DNA of 64,000 nucleotides from Scardovia inopinata JCM 12537 (GTDB lineage Bacteria; Actinomycetota; Actinomycetes; Actinomycetales; Bifidobacteriaceae): NCBI RefSeq assembly GCF_001042695.1, contig NZ_AP012334.1, positions 186,001 to 250,000 of the forward strand, read 5' to 3'. Shown piece by piece: positions 48,767 to 57,596 of this stretch (position 1 is its first letter; each line of letters starts with the position of its first letter). The notes under the pieces were generated by a model. It saw only the letters and a program-made list of their open reading frames with translations, ran no database searches and was not told where the DNA came from. The position numbers and the translations under genes were made by a program.

Positions 48767-49885
48767 ATGAAGCTTGATATTGCAGGAATGCATCGTCTGG
48801 CAGCAGAACAGGGAATTGAACCTGAGCGCTTGGACGCAGCCCTGTCTGAGGCTCTGCGACTTGCCTATCTGAAAACTCCGCACGCAGCCAGGCACGCCCG
48901 CGTGGAGTTAGATGAGCGAGCAGGTTCTTTCACTGTGTGGGCTCAGAAAGAAATTCCCCAGGAGCCCACAGAAGAAGATCCTCATCCCAAGCCCGTTTTA
49001 GGGGAAGAATATGATGATACCCCGGAAGGATTCGGCCGACAGGCAGCTTATATTGCCCGTCAGGTCATCACTGCCCTCTTCCGCAAAGTAGCTGATGACA
49101 ACATTTTTGGAGCTTTTGCCGGTCAGAAAGGCAAACTGATTACTGGCGTTGTTCAGCAGGATTCCAACGACAGGGGGAACCTGCACATTGCTGTTGGAGA
49201 CGTAGAAGCCCTGCTTCCCCGCCGGGAACAGGTTCCAGGGGAGCGCTTCCGCCATGGTGAGCGTGTTCGTGTCTATGTAGTCAGCGTTAATAAAGGCCTC
49301 AAGGGGCCGGAGATTATCGTCTCTCGTTCTCATCCTGAATTGATCCGTCGCTTATTTGAGCGTGAAGTGCCGGAACTTGTTACCGGGGCTGTTCAAATTA
49401 TGTCTATCGCCCGGGAAGCGGGGGAGAGAACCAAGATAGCCGTTCGGGCCAATGCTCAGGGAGTCAATCCCAAGGGTTCTTTGATTGGTCCCGCTGGTCA
49501 ACGGGTACGGGCCGTTATGGAAAACCTGGGCAATGAAAAGATCGATATTGTGGATTGGTCTGAAGATCCAGCTAAGTTTGTTTCTGCTGCCCTGTCTCCG
49601 GCTCATGCTGTTAAGGTCAGCGTTGTCAGCGAAAGAAACAAGACAGCTGTAGCCTTGATACATGATGATCAGCTTTCCCTGGCAATTGGTAAGGAAGGGC
49701 AGAATGCCCGTCTTGCTGCCAAGCTGACAGGGTGGAAGATTGGGATTGAATCTTATGAGGCCTCTCAAAGGAAAGATGAGCAGGCTCAGGCAGCTGATTC
49801 TGCGGCTGATGCTCCTGCTGACCTGCCGGTTTCCCCGGCTCCTGATGCTCCTGCTGATAAAACTGATGATTCTAAGGACAAGTAG
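48767..49885 (+). CDS. nusA: transcription termination/antitermination factor NusA
   Basis: NusA modulates pausing and termination by RNA polymerase. The 372-residue protein has the N-terminal polymerase-binding domain, S1 domain (GKLITGVVQQ) and two KH domains (GPAGQRVRAV and GKEGQNARLAAKL). A C-terminal Ala/Asp/Pro-rich tail of about 45 residues is unusual. ATG 48767 follows AGAGGGA; a GTG 6 codons upstream is not supported. Confidence 0.95.
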   Translation: MKLDIAGMHRLAAEQGIEPERLDAALSEALRLAYLKTPHAARHARVELDERAGSFTVWAQKEIPQEPTEEDPHPKPVLGEEYDDTPEGFGRQAAYIARQVITALFRKVADDNIFGAFAGQKGKLITGVVQQDSNDRGNLHIAVGDVEALLPRREQVPGERFRHGERVRVYVVSVNKGLKGPEIIVSRSHPELIRRLFEREVPELVTGAVQIMSIAREAGERTKIAVRANAQGVNPKGSLIGPAGQRVRAVMENLGNEKIDIVDWSEDPAKFVSAALSPAHAVKVSVVSERNKTAVALIHDDQLSLAIGKEGQNARLAAKLTGWKIGIESYEASQRKDEQAQAADSAADAPADLPVSPAPDAPADKTDDSKDK

Positions 49886-50089
49886 AGCAGCCAGAGACAG
49901 AATCCTCTCTGTCCCTGGGCGAAAGTCTGCTGATTTCTCTTCTAAGGGATGCTGTAAAGTAAACTGACGTAAGGCAAACAGCCGGAAAGTCATGGTAAAG
50001 AATATGGTCGCACGATGAGACGGAAACTTACAAGCCGTATCATATAATGCCGCCGCAAACGTGCGCGCGGCCATAGATAGGAGATATGA

Positions 50090-53071
50090 GTGCCTAAAGC
50101 ACGCGTGTACGATTTGGCCAAAGAACTTGGCGTAAGCAGTAAAGACGTTTTGAATAAGCTCAAAGATATGGGCGAGTTCGTCAAGTCTGCCTCATCCACA
50201 GTGGAAGCACCTGTGGTTCGGAAAATAAAGAATGCTTTTGCAAAGACCGATTCAGCGGTCAAGAAATCTGATCAGGGCAAGAAACAGGCGACTGGACCTC
50301 GTCAAGCTCACCAGGAAGGGGCTGCTGGCAGCGGCATGACTAATAGTCAGGCTGCTAGTCATGCCGGGGAGCAGGGGCAGGCCCAGAGGCAGAAGACAAA
50401 CCAGCCTCATGCTCAGGGTCATCATGCCGATGGTCCCAATCCCCGTACAGCCACTATGAGGGCAGCGATGTCCTCGGTGAATCCCTCCGCCCAGGCCACT
50501 GTCAATAAGGCTGAGGAAGATTCACATTCTCACAGACATCAGGGGGGGTCAACCCGGTCTGGCCAGCAAAGGCCAGGTAAGGGGAATCAGGACCGGCATA
50601 CACTTTCTCAGGGTCAGCAGAACCATCGTCAGACAGCATCAGGGATTGAAGGCGGCTCTCAGCCTCAGCATGTGAACCCGCCGCATCCCCATAAGCCCGG
50701 CACTCCCCGCCCGGGGAATAATCCTTTTATGAGCAAGCAACGGATGGGTACGCCTACCCCTGGAGATATTCCCCGTCCTCACCCCATGAACCGTCCTGGT
50801 GCCAGGAACCGGGCGGGAGCCGAAGGCGGCAGAGGGGGACGTGGTCGTGGCGGCCGCGGAGGCCAGGGATTCGCGTCCAATCAGCTGAGTGGACGCAGCG
50901 GAAACCGTTCCGGCAAGGGCGGTCGCCCTGGACAGGGTCAGGGACAAGGCCAGGGGCCGCGTCCAGGACGGAACAGTCATTCTTCCGGGCAGGAAGCCCT
51001 GTCCCGCTGGAGCAGGCAGGCAGGCGGGAACGGAGCTGAGGGCGGTAGGCCCGGTCGTTTCGGAGCTGCAGCCCCTGGAAACGGACCGGGAGCAGGTGCT
51101 CCTTCACGCCCGGCCGGTGGACGTGGTCGTGGTGGCCGCGGAGGCACAGCCGGTGCTTTTGGCCGTCAGGGAGGTAAATCTTCTAAGGCTCGTAAGGCAG
51201 CACGCCAGCGTCAGCGCCAGGAATACGAGGATATGAAGGCGCCAGTTATTGGCGGTGTCCGGATTCCTTCCGGTAATGGGCAGGTCGTCCGCCTCCAGCA
51301 GGGGGCTACCCTGTCAGATCTGGCAGACAAGATTAACGTTCCTACTGCCTCCCTGGTAACAGTTCTTTTCCACCTGGGAGAAATGGCTACGGCTACCCAG
51401 TCTCTTGATGAATCGACCTTCCAGATTTTAGGCGATGAAATCGGCTGGAAGATTCAGATCGTTTCTGCTGAAGAGGAAGATAAGGCCCTGCTTCAACAGT
51501 TTGATATTGATCTTGATCAGGAAGATAGTGATGAAGATCTAACTGCCCGTCCTCCGGTAGTAACGGTGATGGGACATGTAGATCATGGTAAGACCCGGCT
51601 TTTGGACACCATTCGGCAGACCAATGTATCCAGCCATGAAGCCGGTGGCATTACCCAGCGTATTGGTGCCTACCAGATTCATGTCAAACTCAATGACATG
51701 GACCGGCCTATAACCTTCCTCGATACCCCAGGACATGAGGCCTTCACGGCCATGCGCGCCCGCGGTGCTGAGCTGACAGATGTGGCAATTCTGGTAGTGG
51801 CTGCTGACGACGGCGTTATGCCTCAGACAGTGGAAGCTATCAACCATGCCCAGGCAGCTCATGTGCCCATTGTGGTTGCTGTCAATAAAATTGATGTGGA
51901 GGGGGCTAATCCGGAGAAAGTCCGGGGCCAGCTGACTGAGTATGGTCTGGTTCCTGAAGAATACGGCGGAGATACCATGTTTGTGGATATTTCAGCCAAG
52001 CAGGGGACCAATATTGACAAACTTCTGGAAGCCGTTCTTCTGACTGCTGATGCAACCTTGGACCTGAGGGCCAATCCTCATGCTCCTGCCCGTGGAGCTA
52101 CTGTGGAAGCCCGGCTTGATAAGGGCCGCGGTGCTGTGGCTACGGTCCTGGTTCAGCAGGGAACGCTTCACATTGGTGATGCTATTGTGGCGGGAACTTC
52201 CTATGGCCGTGTTCGTGCCATGCTGGATGAAAATGGGCAGAACCTTGAAGCTGCTCCTCCGTCAACTCCTGTTGCCGTGCTTGGTTTGACTTCGGTTCCC
52301 TCTGCCGGCGATCTTTTCCTGGTTGCTCCTGACGACCGTTCAGCCCGCCAGATTGCGGAAAAGCGGGAGGCAGCAGAGCGTGCCGCCCAGCTGGCCCGCC
52401 GTCATAAGAGGGTTTCCCTGGAGAATCTCAAGGAGCAGTTTGCCAAGTCTGAGATTGATATGCTGAATGTGATCATCAAGGGCGATTCCTCCGGTTCTGT
52501 GGAAGCTTTGGAAGATTCTCTGATGAAGATTGATGTTTCCGATGAAGTTGGTATTCAGGTAATCCACCGGGGTGTGGGTGCCATTACCCAGAATGATGTC
52601 AATTTGGCAACAGTTGACAAGGCTGTGATCATTGGTTTCAACGTCAGACCCAGCCGTCAGGTTTCCGACCTGGCAGAGCGCGAGGGGGTGGAAGTCCGCT
52701 ACTACTCAGTCATCTATCAGGCGATTGAAGAGATTGAAGCCTCCCTGAAGGGTATGCTCAAGCCTGAGTTTGAGGAAGTCGTCACTTCCCACAGCGAGAT
52801 TCGTGAAATCTTCCGTTCCTCCAAGCTGGGCAATATTGCCGGCGTTATGGTCCAAGACGGCACGGTCAAAAGAGGTACCAAAGCCCGGATTATGCGCAAC
52901 GGTATTGTTACTGTCAACGATCTGGAGATTACCTCCCTGCGGCGCTTTAAGGACGATGTCCAGGAAGTGGCCGAAGGTTATGAGGCCGGTATCAATCTGG
53001 GCACCTTCAACGACATTGAGGTGGGAGATATTATTGAAACCTTCGAAATGCAGGAGGTTAAGCGTCAATAA
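50090..53071 (+). CDS. infB: translation initiation factor IF-2
   Basis: IF-2 is the GTPase that places fMet-tRNA on the ribosome. The 993-residue protein starts with GTG after ATAGGAG and the conserved [16 protein letters not shown] domain. Residues about 55-400 are a long disordered region rich in Gly, Gln, Arg, His and Pro with GGRGGRGR repeats. The G domain starts at GHVDHGKT (495-502). A seven-G tract lies in the disordered region at about 50542. The stop codon overlaps the rbfA start by one base. Confidence 0.97.
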   Translation: MPKARVYDLAKELGVSSKDVLNKLKDMGEFVKSASSTVEAPVVRKIKNAFAKTDSAVKKSDQGKKQATGPRQAHQEGAAGSGMTNSQAASHAGEQGQAQRQKTNQPHAQGHHADGPNPRTATMRAAMSSVNPSAQATVNKAEEDSHSHRHQGGSTRSGQQRPGKGNQDRHTLSQGQQNHRQTASGIEGGSQPQHVNPPHPHKPGTPRPGNNPFMSKQRMGTPTPGDIPRPHPMNRPGARNRAGAEGGRGGRGRGGRGGQGFASNQLSGRSGNRSGKGGRPGQGQGQGQGPRPGRNSHSSGQEALSRWSRQAGGNGAEGGRPGRFGAAAPGNGPGAGAPSRPAGGRGRGGRGGTAGAFGRQGGKSSKARKAARQRQRQEYEDMKAPVIGGVRIPSGNGQVVRLQQGATLSDLADKINVPTASLVTVLFHLGEMATATQSLDESTFQILGDEIGWKIQIVSAEEEDKALLQQFDIDLDQEDSDEDLTARPPVVTVMGHVDHGKTRLLDTIRQTNVSSHEAGGITQRIGAYQIHVKLNDMDRPITFLDTPGHEAFTAMRARGAELTDVAILVVAADDGVMPQTVEAINHAQAAHVPIVVAVNKIDVEGANPEKVRGQLTEYGLVPEEYGGDTMFVDISAKQGTNIDKLLEAVLLTADATLDLRANPHAPARGATVEARLDKGRGAVATVLVQQGTLHIGDAIVAGTSYGRVRAMLDENGQNLEAAPPSTPVAVLGLTSVPSAGDLFLVAPDDRSARQIAEKREAAERAAQLARRHKRVSLENLKEQFAKSEIDMLNVIIKGDSSGSVEALEDSLMKIDVSDEVGIQVIHRGVGAITQNDVNLATVDKAVIIGFNVRPSRQVSDLAEREGVEVRYYSVIYQAIEEIEASLKGMLKPEFEEVVTSHSEIREIFRSSKLGNIAGVMVQDGTVKRGTKARIMRNGIVTVNDLEITSLRRFKDDVQEVAEGYEAGINLGTFNDIEVGDIIETFEMQEVKRQ

Positions 53072-53637
53072 TGGCCAGAACGAATCCCCGCTCCGCCAGA
53101 ATTGCCGGCGTTATTCAGAGAGTGGTTGCCACGGCTGTGGCAACCGACCTTCACGATCCCCGGCTCAAGAGCGTGACTATCACGGAAGTGAGGGTCACCA
53201 ATGATATGCAGATTGCCCGAATTTACTGGACCCAGCTGGGGGATGAAGGTCGTGCTCAAGGGGAGCGTAAGCGGGCAGCTGCTGCCCTGAAACAGGCGAG
53301 TGGCCATCTCAGGACCCTGGTGGGCCGGTCTACCGGACTGAGACTGACGCCGCAGCTGGAATTTATTTTTGATCAGGTGCCTGCCCAGGCTACTGAAGTA
53401 GAAGATGTTTTAGCGGTGGCCAGGAAGAGGGACAAGGAACTGGAGAAATTACGACAAGCAGCGCATTATGCCGGCGATCCTGATCCCTATAAGCACGATG
53501 ATGATCAGCATAGTCAGCGCGGTAATGATAAGTACGGTGCTGATAAGTACGGTGCTGACCCTGCTGACAGGGACTCTTCCTCCAGCTACTCTGATTCTGA
53601 TAATGATGCCAACAGCGCCACTCAGGCTGAAAAATAA
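53071..53637 (+). CDS. rbfA: 30S ribosome-binding factor RbfA
   Basis: RbfA helps mature the 5' end of 16S rRNA. The conserved part is about 130 residues (RSARIAGVIQRVVATAV to KRDKELEKLRQ). A tail of about 55 Asp/Ser/Tyr-rich residues follows, containing tandem DKYGA units encoded by 15-base repeats near 53528. The start overlaps infB (TAATG) and the 3' end overlaps the start of truB. Confidence 0.94.
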   Translation: MARTNPRSARIAGVIQRVVATAVATDLHDPRLKSVTITEVRVTNDMQIARIYWTQLGDEGRAQGERKRAAAALKQASGHLRTLVGRSTGLRLTPQLEFIFDQVPAQATEVEDVLAVARKRDKELEKLRQAAHYAGDPDPYKHDDDQHSQRGNDKYGADKYGADPADRDSSSSYSDSDNDANSATQAEK

Positions 53638-54640
53638 GTCCGGCATTCTCCTGGTCGATAAACCCCAGGGGGTCACCAGCCACGATGTGGTTGCAGCAGC
53701 CCGGTCTTTGCTGGGCACCAGGCATGTTGGTCATGCCGGCACCCTGGATCCTATGGCAACAGGGCTTTTAATCCTGGGGTATGGGAAGGCAACTCGTCTG
53801 CTCAGCCTTATTACCAGAGCTGATAAGACCTATCAGACAGTCATCCGTTTGGGACAGGCAACCACTACCGATGATGCAGAAGGAAGCGTCGTCTCCCAGG
53901 GTCCTGTTTCCTCCTTGACTGATCGGATAATCCAGGAAGCCAGCTCGCGCCTGACCGGCACCATTGATCAGGTTCCCAGCTCCTACTCTGCCATTAAGGT
54001 CAGGGGACAGAGGGCGTACGATCTTGCCCGACAGGGGAGGGAAGTTCAGCTCGCGTCCCGCAAGGTTACCATCAGCGACTTTACCATACATGACATCAGG
54101 CCCGGTCAGACTGACTCTGTTCCTGCCTGGCCTGTGATTGATGTGGCTGCTACTATCACCTGCTCATCAGGAACCTATATTCGTGCCCTGGGCCGTGATC
54201 TGGGGAAAATCCTTGGCTGCGGTGCCCATCTGACTATGCTGAGACGGACCAGGATTGGCAAATTCAGCCTGGATCAGGGGGCTTTAACGGCTTCCACGAC
54301 CGTTCGAACTTTTACCAGGAGGACGGGGGAGAAAGTCTGTAGGCCAAGGGTTGTTTTTGACCCCTGTCTGCCGGATGGTCCCTATTTTTACAGTCCTGCC
54401 CAGGCAGCTGCCCTGACCCTGCCCTGGATTACGCTGTCTGCTGATCAGGTGGAGGCTGTCCGGCATGGAAGAATTCTTCCCCTGCCTGTGACGGGCCTAA
54501 CCGCTGCTCTCGCAGCCTATGATCCAGCCCATGATTCGTCTCGTGATTCCTCCCATGATCTTAGGTTGGTTGCTTTATTGGAACCCTGGCAGGGCAACCA
54601 GGCCAAACCTAGGACCGTTTTTATGGAACCCGAAGGCTAA
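53606..54640 (+). CDS. truB: tRNA pseudouridine(55) synthase
   Basis: TruB makes pseudouridine 55 in the T loop of tRNAs. The conserved GILLVDKPQGVTSHDVV and the catalytic Asp in HAGTLDPMATG are present, as are the later YSAIKVRGQRAYDLAR and YIRALGRDLG blocks; 344 residues. The open frame continues upstream to 53468 through rbfA but encodes only hydrophobic nonsense there, so the ATG at 53606 (or 53603) is used. No good ribosome site is seen, so it probably relies on coupling to rbfA. ribF, often next, is absent here. Confidence 0.93.
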   Translation: MPTAPLRLKNKSGILLVDKPQGVTSHDVVAAARSLLGTRHVGHAGTLDPMATGLLILGYGKATRLLSLITRADKTYQTVIRLGQATTTDDAEGSVVSQGPVSSLTDRIIQEASSRLTGTIDQVPSSYSAIKVRGQRAYDLARQGREVQLASRKVTISDFTIHDIRPGQTDSVPAWPVIDVAATITCSSGTYIRALGRDLGKILGCGAHLTMLRRTRIGKFSLDQGALTASTTVRTFTRRTGEKVCRPRVVFDPCLPDGPYFYSPAQAAALTLPWITLSADQVEAVRHGRILPLPVTGLTAALAAYDPAHDSSRDSSHDLRLVALLEPWQGNQAKPRTVFMEPEG

Positions 54641-54696
54641 AGGCCAGGAAGCCCCAGAAACCTAAACCCCCTAGCAAGCTAGCAAGCCCCTGGGGG

Positions 54697-54721
54697 CCCT
54701 GCAACAGGCAGGGAGTTTTTT
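54697..54721 (+). terminator. terminator of the nusA-truB operon
   Basis: CCCTGC pairs with GCAGGG around a 5-base loop, followed by AGTTTTTTC. The preceding sequence repeats TAGCAAG. Confidence 0.8.
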
Positions 54722-54857
54722 CTTCAGAGGTGTGCAGCTTAATGCCCCTCGGTGCCCTATGATGGGGGTAGAATGAGAAAGCCGCATACCGGCGGCGAAG
54801 ATTTTAAGAACATTATGCAGACCTCGAGAAAATTATTTGAGAAATTTTAGGAGGGCC

Positions 54858-56168
54858 ATGGCTGATATTATTTCTTACGCGCAGACCATGTTCGATACAT
54901 TCGATCAGCGGCCCTTTAATCGTGTGGACTCTCTTCTTTTTTCCTACCTGGCGTATGTTCACTACCACGGTCCCCTTTCTACTCTCGATCTGCCTGAGTT
55001 TACCGGCAAGGCCTCGTCTGCCCCTGCTCAGGATCCTTCTGATTCTCCCGCCCCCGACAAGGCCAATCCTGGCAGTTTCTTCAGGCGGATTCGGCAGAAG
55101 CTGCCCTGGCACAAGGCTGATCCTGGCCAGCAGAAGGAGCAGATCCCGGATGACTCAGAAAATTTTCTCGATCTTCGTCAGATTATGCTGGCTGAAAATT
55201 TTCCTGCTATGTTCGGTGATGAGACAGAGGGAAATAATTACCGCCGGGCTCTGGAAGCCATTTGCCAGTCGCCCAGGTATCGGGGAATCCAAATAGGGTA
55301 TTATCTGCAGAATCAAACTGAGGCGCATAACGAAGAGCAGCAGTTTGGGGCAGTCACCTTTCTTCTGCCTGACGGAACCGAGTACCTGTCTTTCAGAGGG
55401 ACGGAAGCCAGTCTTGTGGGATGGAAGGAAGATTTTGAGATGACCTATCACAAGGTTATACCGTCTCAAAACGAAGCCTTGGCTTATCTGACTGCAGTAG
55501 CGGGGAAGTCCGGCCGTCCTCTTCGCCTGGGAGGACATTCCAAGGGCGGAAATATGGCTGTGTATGCCGCAGCTAATGCTTCGCAGGCCATCCAGGCCAG
55601 GATTCTTGGTGTGTATTCCCATGACGGTCCTGGCTTTTGGCCTGATTTCTACCAGCAACCAGGTTGGCAGGCAATCAAGGACAAGGAGGACAAGACCTGC
55701 CCTGAATTCAGCTTAATTGGGCAGCTCCTCTACCCGGAACCAGACTATAGTCTTGTTGCCTGCAGTGTGTCTGGTATTAATCAGCATTACTGTCTCAACT
55801 GGCTGGTTGAGGAGGGAGATTTTAAACCGGGAAGCCGGATCGATTCCAAAGCTCAGGCCATGGCAGACTCTATCCGTACCTGGACTAAAGGAATACCTGT
55901 GGATAAACGGCAGAGCATAGTCAATCATGTATACGCTGCCCTGCGAGCCAGCGGGTATGACAACATTAATGAGCTGACCGGGAATTTTTCTCAGGCCTGG
56001 CCCAAGATCCGAGATGCGATTAAAAAAACAGACCCAGATGAAAGAAGCATGATTTATACAGCAGTCAAAGATTTGATGGGAGTTTTGCTACCGTCCATGA
56101 TCGGGACCCTGATCCCTTCCTTTACCGGATCTGGCAAGACCGACAGCAACAAAACCCAGACCGCCTGA
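54858..56168 (+). CDS. DUF2974 (Mbeg1-like) alpha/beta hydrolase
   Basis: This 436-residue protein of unknown substrate has the Mbeg1-like lipase fold. The segment YLSFRGTEASLVGWKEDF and the nucleophile elbow GHSKGGNMAVYAA are characteristic, and HDGPGF follows. An insertion of about 60 disordered, Pro/Lys-rich residues occurs at about 50-105. The start is ATG 54858 after AGGAGGG. The stop overlaps the next gene (TGATG), so they form an operon. Members of this family are common in host-associated Firmicutes and bifidobacteria. Confidence 0.85.
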   Translation: MADIISYAQTMFDTFDQRPFNRVDSLLFSYLAYVHYHGPLSTLDLPEFTGKASSAPAQDPSDSPAPDKANPGSFFRRIRQKLPWHKADPGQQKEQIPDDSENFLDLRQIMLAENFPAMFGDETEGNNYRRALEAICQSPRYRGIQIGYYLQNQTEAHNEEQQFGAVTFLLPDGTEYLSFRGTEASLVGWKEDFEMTYHKVIPSQNEALAYLTAVAGKSGRPLRLGGHSKGGNMAVYAAANASQAIQARILGVYSHDGPGFWPDFYQQPGWQAIKDKEDKTCPEFSLIGQLLYPEPDYSLVACSVSGINQHYCLNWLVEEGDFKPGSRIDSKAQAMADSIRTWTKGIPVDKRQSIVNHVYAALRASGYDNINELTGNFSQAWPKIRDAIKKTDPDERSMIYTAVKDLMGVLLPSMIGTLIPSFTGSGKTDSNKTQTA

Positions 56169-56818
56169 TGTTAACCATGGTGAACCAGGCTTCAGATCCG
56201 AGCCTGCAGGAGTACGAAGAAAAAAAGTCAGTTTTTATAGGGGCTGCCGCTCATTGCGACAGTCTGGATCAGGCGGCTGATTTTTTGGAAAGCATGAGGC
56301 AGGCTCATCCGAAGGCCCGGCACCATGCCTTTGCCGCTGTTGCCGGAACCAGCCCCAGCAACTTATCTGAAAGAATGAGTGATGACGGGGAGCCGGCCGG
56401 AACAGCTGGCCGTCCTATTCTCAACCTGCTCAGGCACAGGGAAATCAGTCAGACTGTGGTGGTAGTCAGCCGATACTTTGGCGGAATTCTTCTGGGAACC
56501 GGGGGCTTGACCAGGGCTTATTCGGCTGCTGCATCCCTGGCTCTTGAAGCAGGCAGACTGGCAGAGATTGTTCCTGCTGTTGATTATTCCCTGACTCTTG
56601 CATACCGGGACTATCAACCCCTGATTAATCTGGTAAAAACCTGCAGGGGAGAGGTCAGATCTGAGTCCTTTACCGATAAGGTCAGTCTGATTGTCGTTGT
56701 CCCTGACCCTCCTGACGGCCAGTCCTCCTTCATTCAGCTCTGTAACAGTGCCTTTCCTCATACTGTTCTGCCCCGCCGTCTGGGCGACAGCAGCCTGACC
56801 GTCCCCTTGAAGCAATAA
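56168..56818 (+). CDS. yigZ: YigZ/IMPACT family protein (UPF0029)
   Basis: The 216-residue protein has the N-terminal UPF0029 domain (EYEEKKSVFIGAAAHC, then HHAFAAVAG, SDDGEPAGTAGRPIL and SRYFGGILLGTGGLTRAYS) and a short C-terminal DUF1949-type domain. The family may help regulate translation, but the biochemical role is not settled. It overlaps the hydrolase gene by one base (TGATG). Confidence 0.93.
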   Translation: MLTMVNQASDPSLQEYEEKKSVFIGAAAHCDSLDQAADFLESMRQAHPKARHHAFAAVAGTSPSNLSERMSDDGEPAGTAGRPILNLLRHREISQTVVVVSRYFGGILLGTGGLTRAYSAAASLALEAGRLAEIVPAVDYSLTLAYRDYQPLINLVKTCRGEVRSESFTDKVSLIVVVPDPPDGQSSFIQLCNSAFPHTVLPRRLGDSSLTVPLKQ

Positions 56819-56827
56819 TCTAGCGGT

Positions 56828-57547
56828 ATGGATCAGAATAAGACGGACACTGCAACCGAAGATATACAAAAAGCACAGACAGGGAAAGCACAGACAGGGA
56901 TGGAACATACAGATTCCCGGCTAGGGGCAAAGAAATCCGAAGAAGAGACGCAGGCTCAGGAACCGCTTACTGCTACCTACGAACGTCTCCGTCATTCGAA
57001 GGACAGGAAAATGCTCAGCAGCCAGGCACGCCGTCCTCTTCCCGACCGGTCAGACGGAGCTGCTTTTTCTCGGGCTACGGCTTTGCTGGAGGCGGTGGCA
57101 GGCAATGTGAGTACACCGGTAGAAGACAGAATTTTCCTTGCGACTACTATGCCTTTCCCCAATATTTTGGTTAAATTATCTACTGATCCGGACCCAGCTG
57201 TCAGGGCGGCAGTAGCTTCCAACACTAATGCCAAGGATTGGCTGGTAGGGCGGCTGACAAAAGATGACCAGGCCCAGGTGAGGGATGCGGCCCTCATGAA
57301 TCCCCGGGCTTCCTGGAAGATGAGGCTGGAGGGGGCCCAGGATCCGCGGACAGGCAGCCAGGTTTTGGATTATCTGGGAACTTTGGGCACTGGCCAGGAT
57401 GCAGGCAAAGACCTGATTCTATCTGCCATGGTTCGCCGGGCTGCGGCCTTGAATCCTCATGCCTCAGCAGCTCTCCTGGCTGATTTGGCTCAGGATCCGG
57501 TTGATGATGTGCGTCATGCTGCCGAAAGTGCTAGGACAGGAAAATAA
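56828..57547 (+). CDS. leucine-rich repeat variant (LRV/HEAT-like) protein, unknown function
   Basis: The 239-residue protein has a charged, Gln-rich N-terminal 70 residues with a repeated KAQTG unit, then helical repeats of the LRV type: DPDPAVRAAVASNTNAK, DDQAQVRDAALMNPRAS and DPVDDVRHAAESA. Such repeats usually bind protein or nucleic acid. No ribosome site is obvious. It is 9 bases after yigZ and likely in the same operon. Confidence 0.75.
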   Translation: MDQNKTDTATEDIQKAQTGKAQTGMEHTDSRLGAKKSEEETQAQEPLTATYERLRHSKDRKMLSSQARRPLPDRSDGAAFSRATALLEAVAGNVSTPVEDRIFLATTMPFPNILVKLSTDPDPAVRAAVASNTNAKDWLVGRLTKDDQAQVRDAALMNPRASWKMRLEGAQDPRTGSQVLDYLGTLGTGQDAGKDLILSAMVRRAAALNPHASAALLADLAQDPVDDVRHAAESARTGK

Positions 57548-57596
57548 TTTATTAGACCATGCGCATGTCGCCTTCTTATTGGGATATTCTTGAATT

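Noticed and set aside
50542-50548. Seven-G tract in infB as a phase-variation switch
   Set aside because: infB is essential, the tract is in an intact frame, and seven G is short; there is no sign of frame loss.
53468-53605. Longer start for truB
   Set aside because: The extra 46 residues are low-complexity Ile/Thr/Met sequence that is only the other frame of the rbfA tail repeats.
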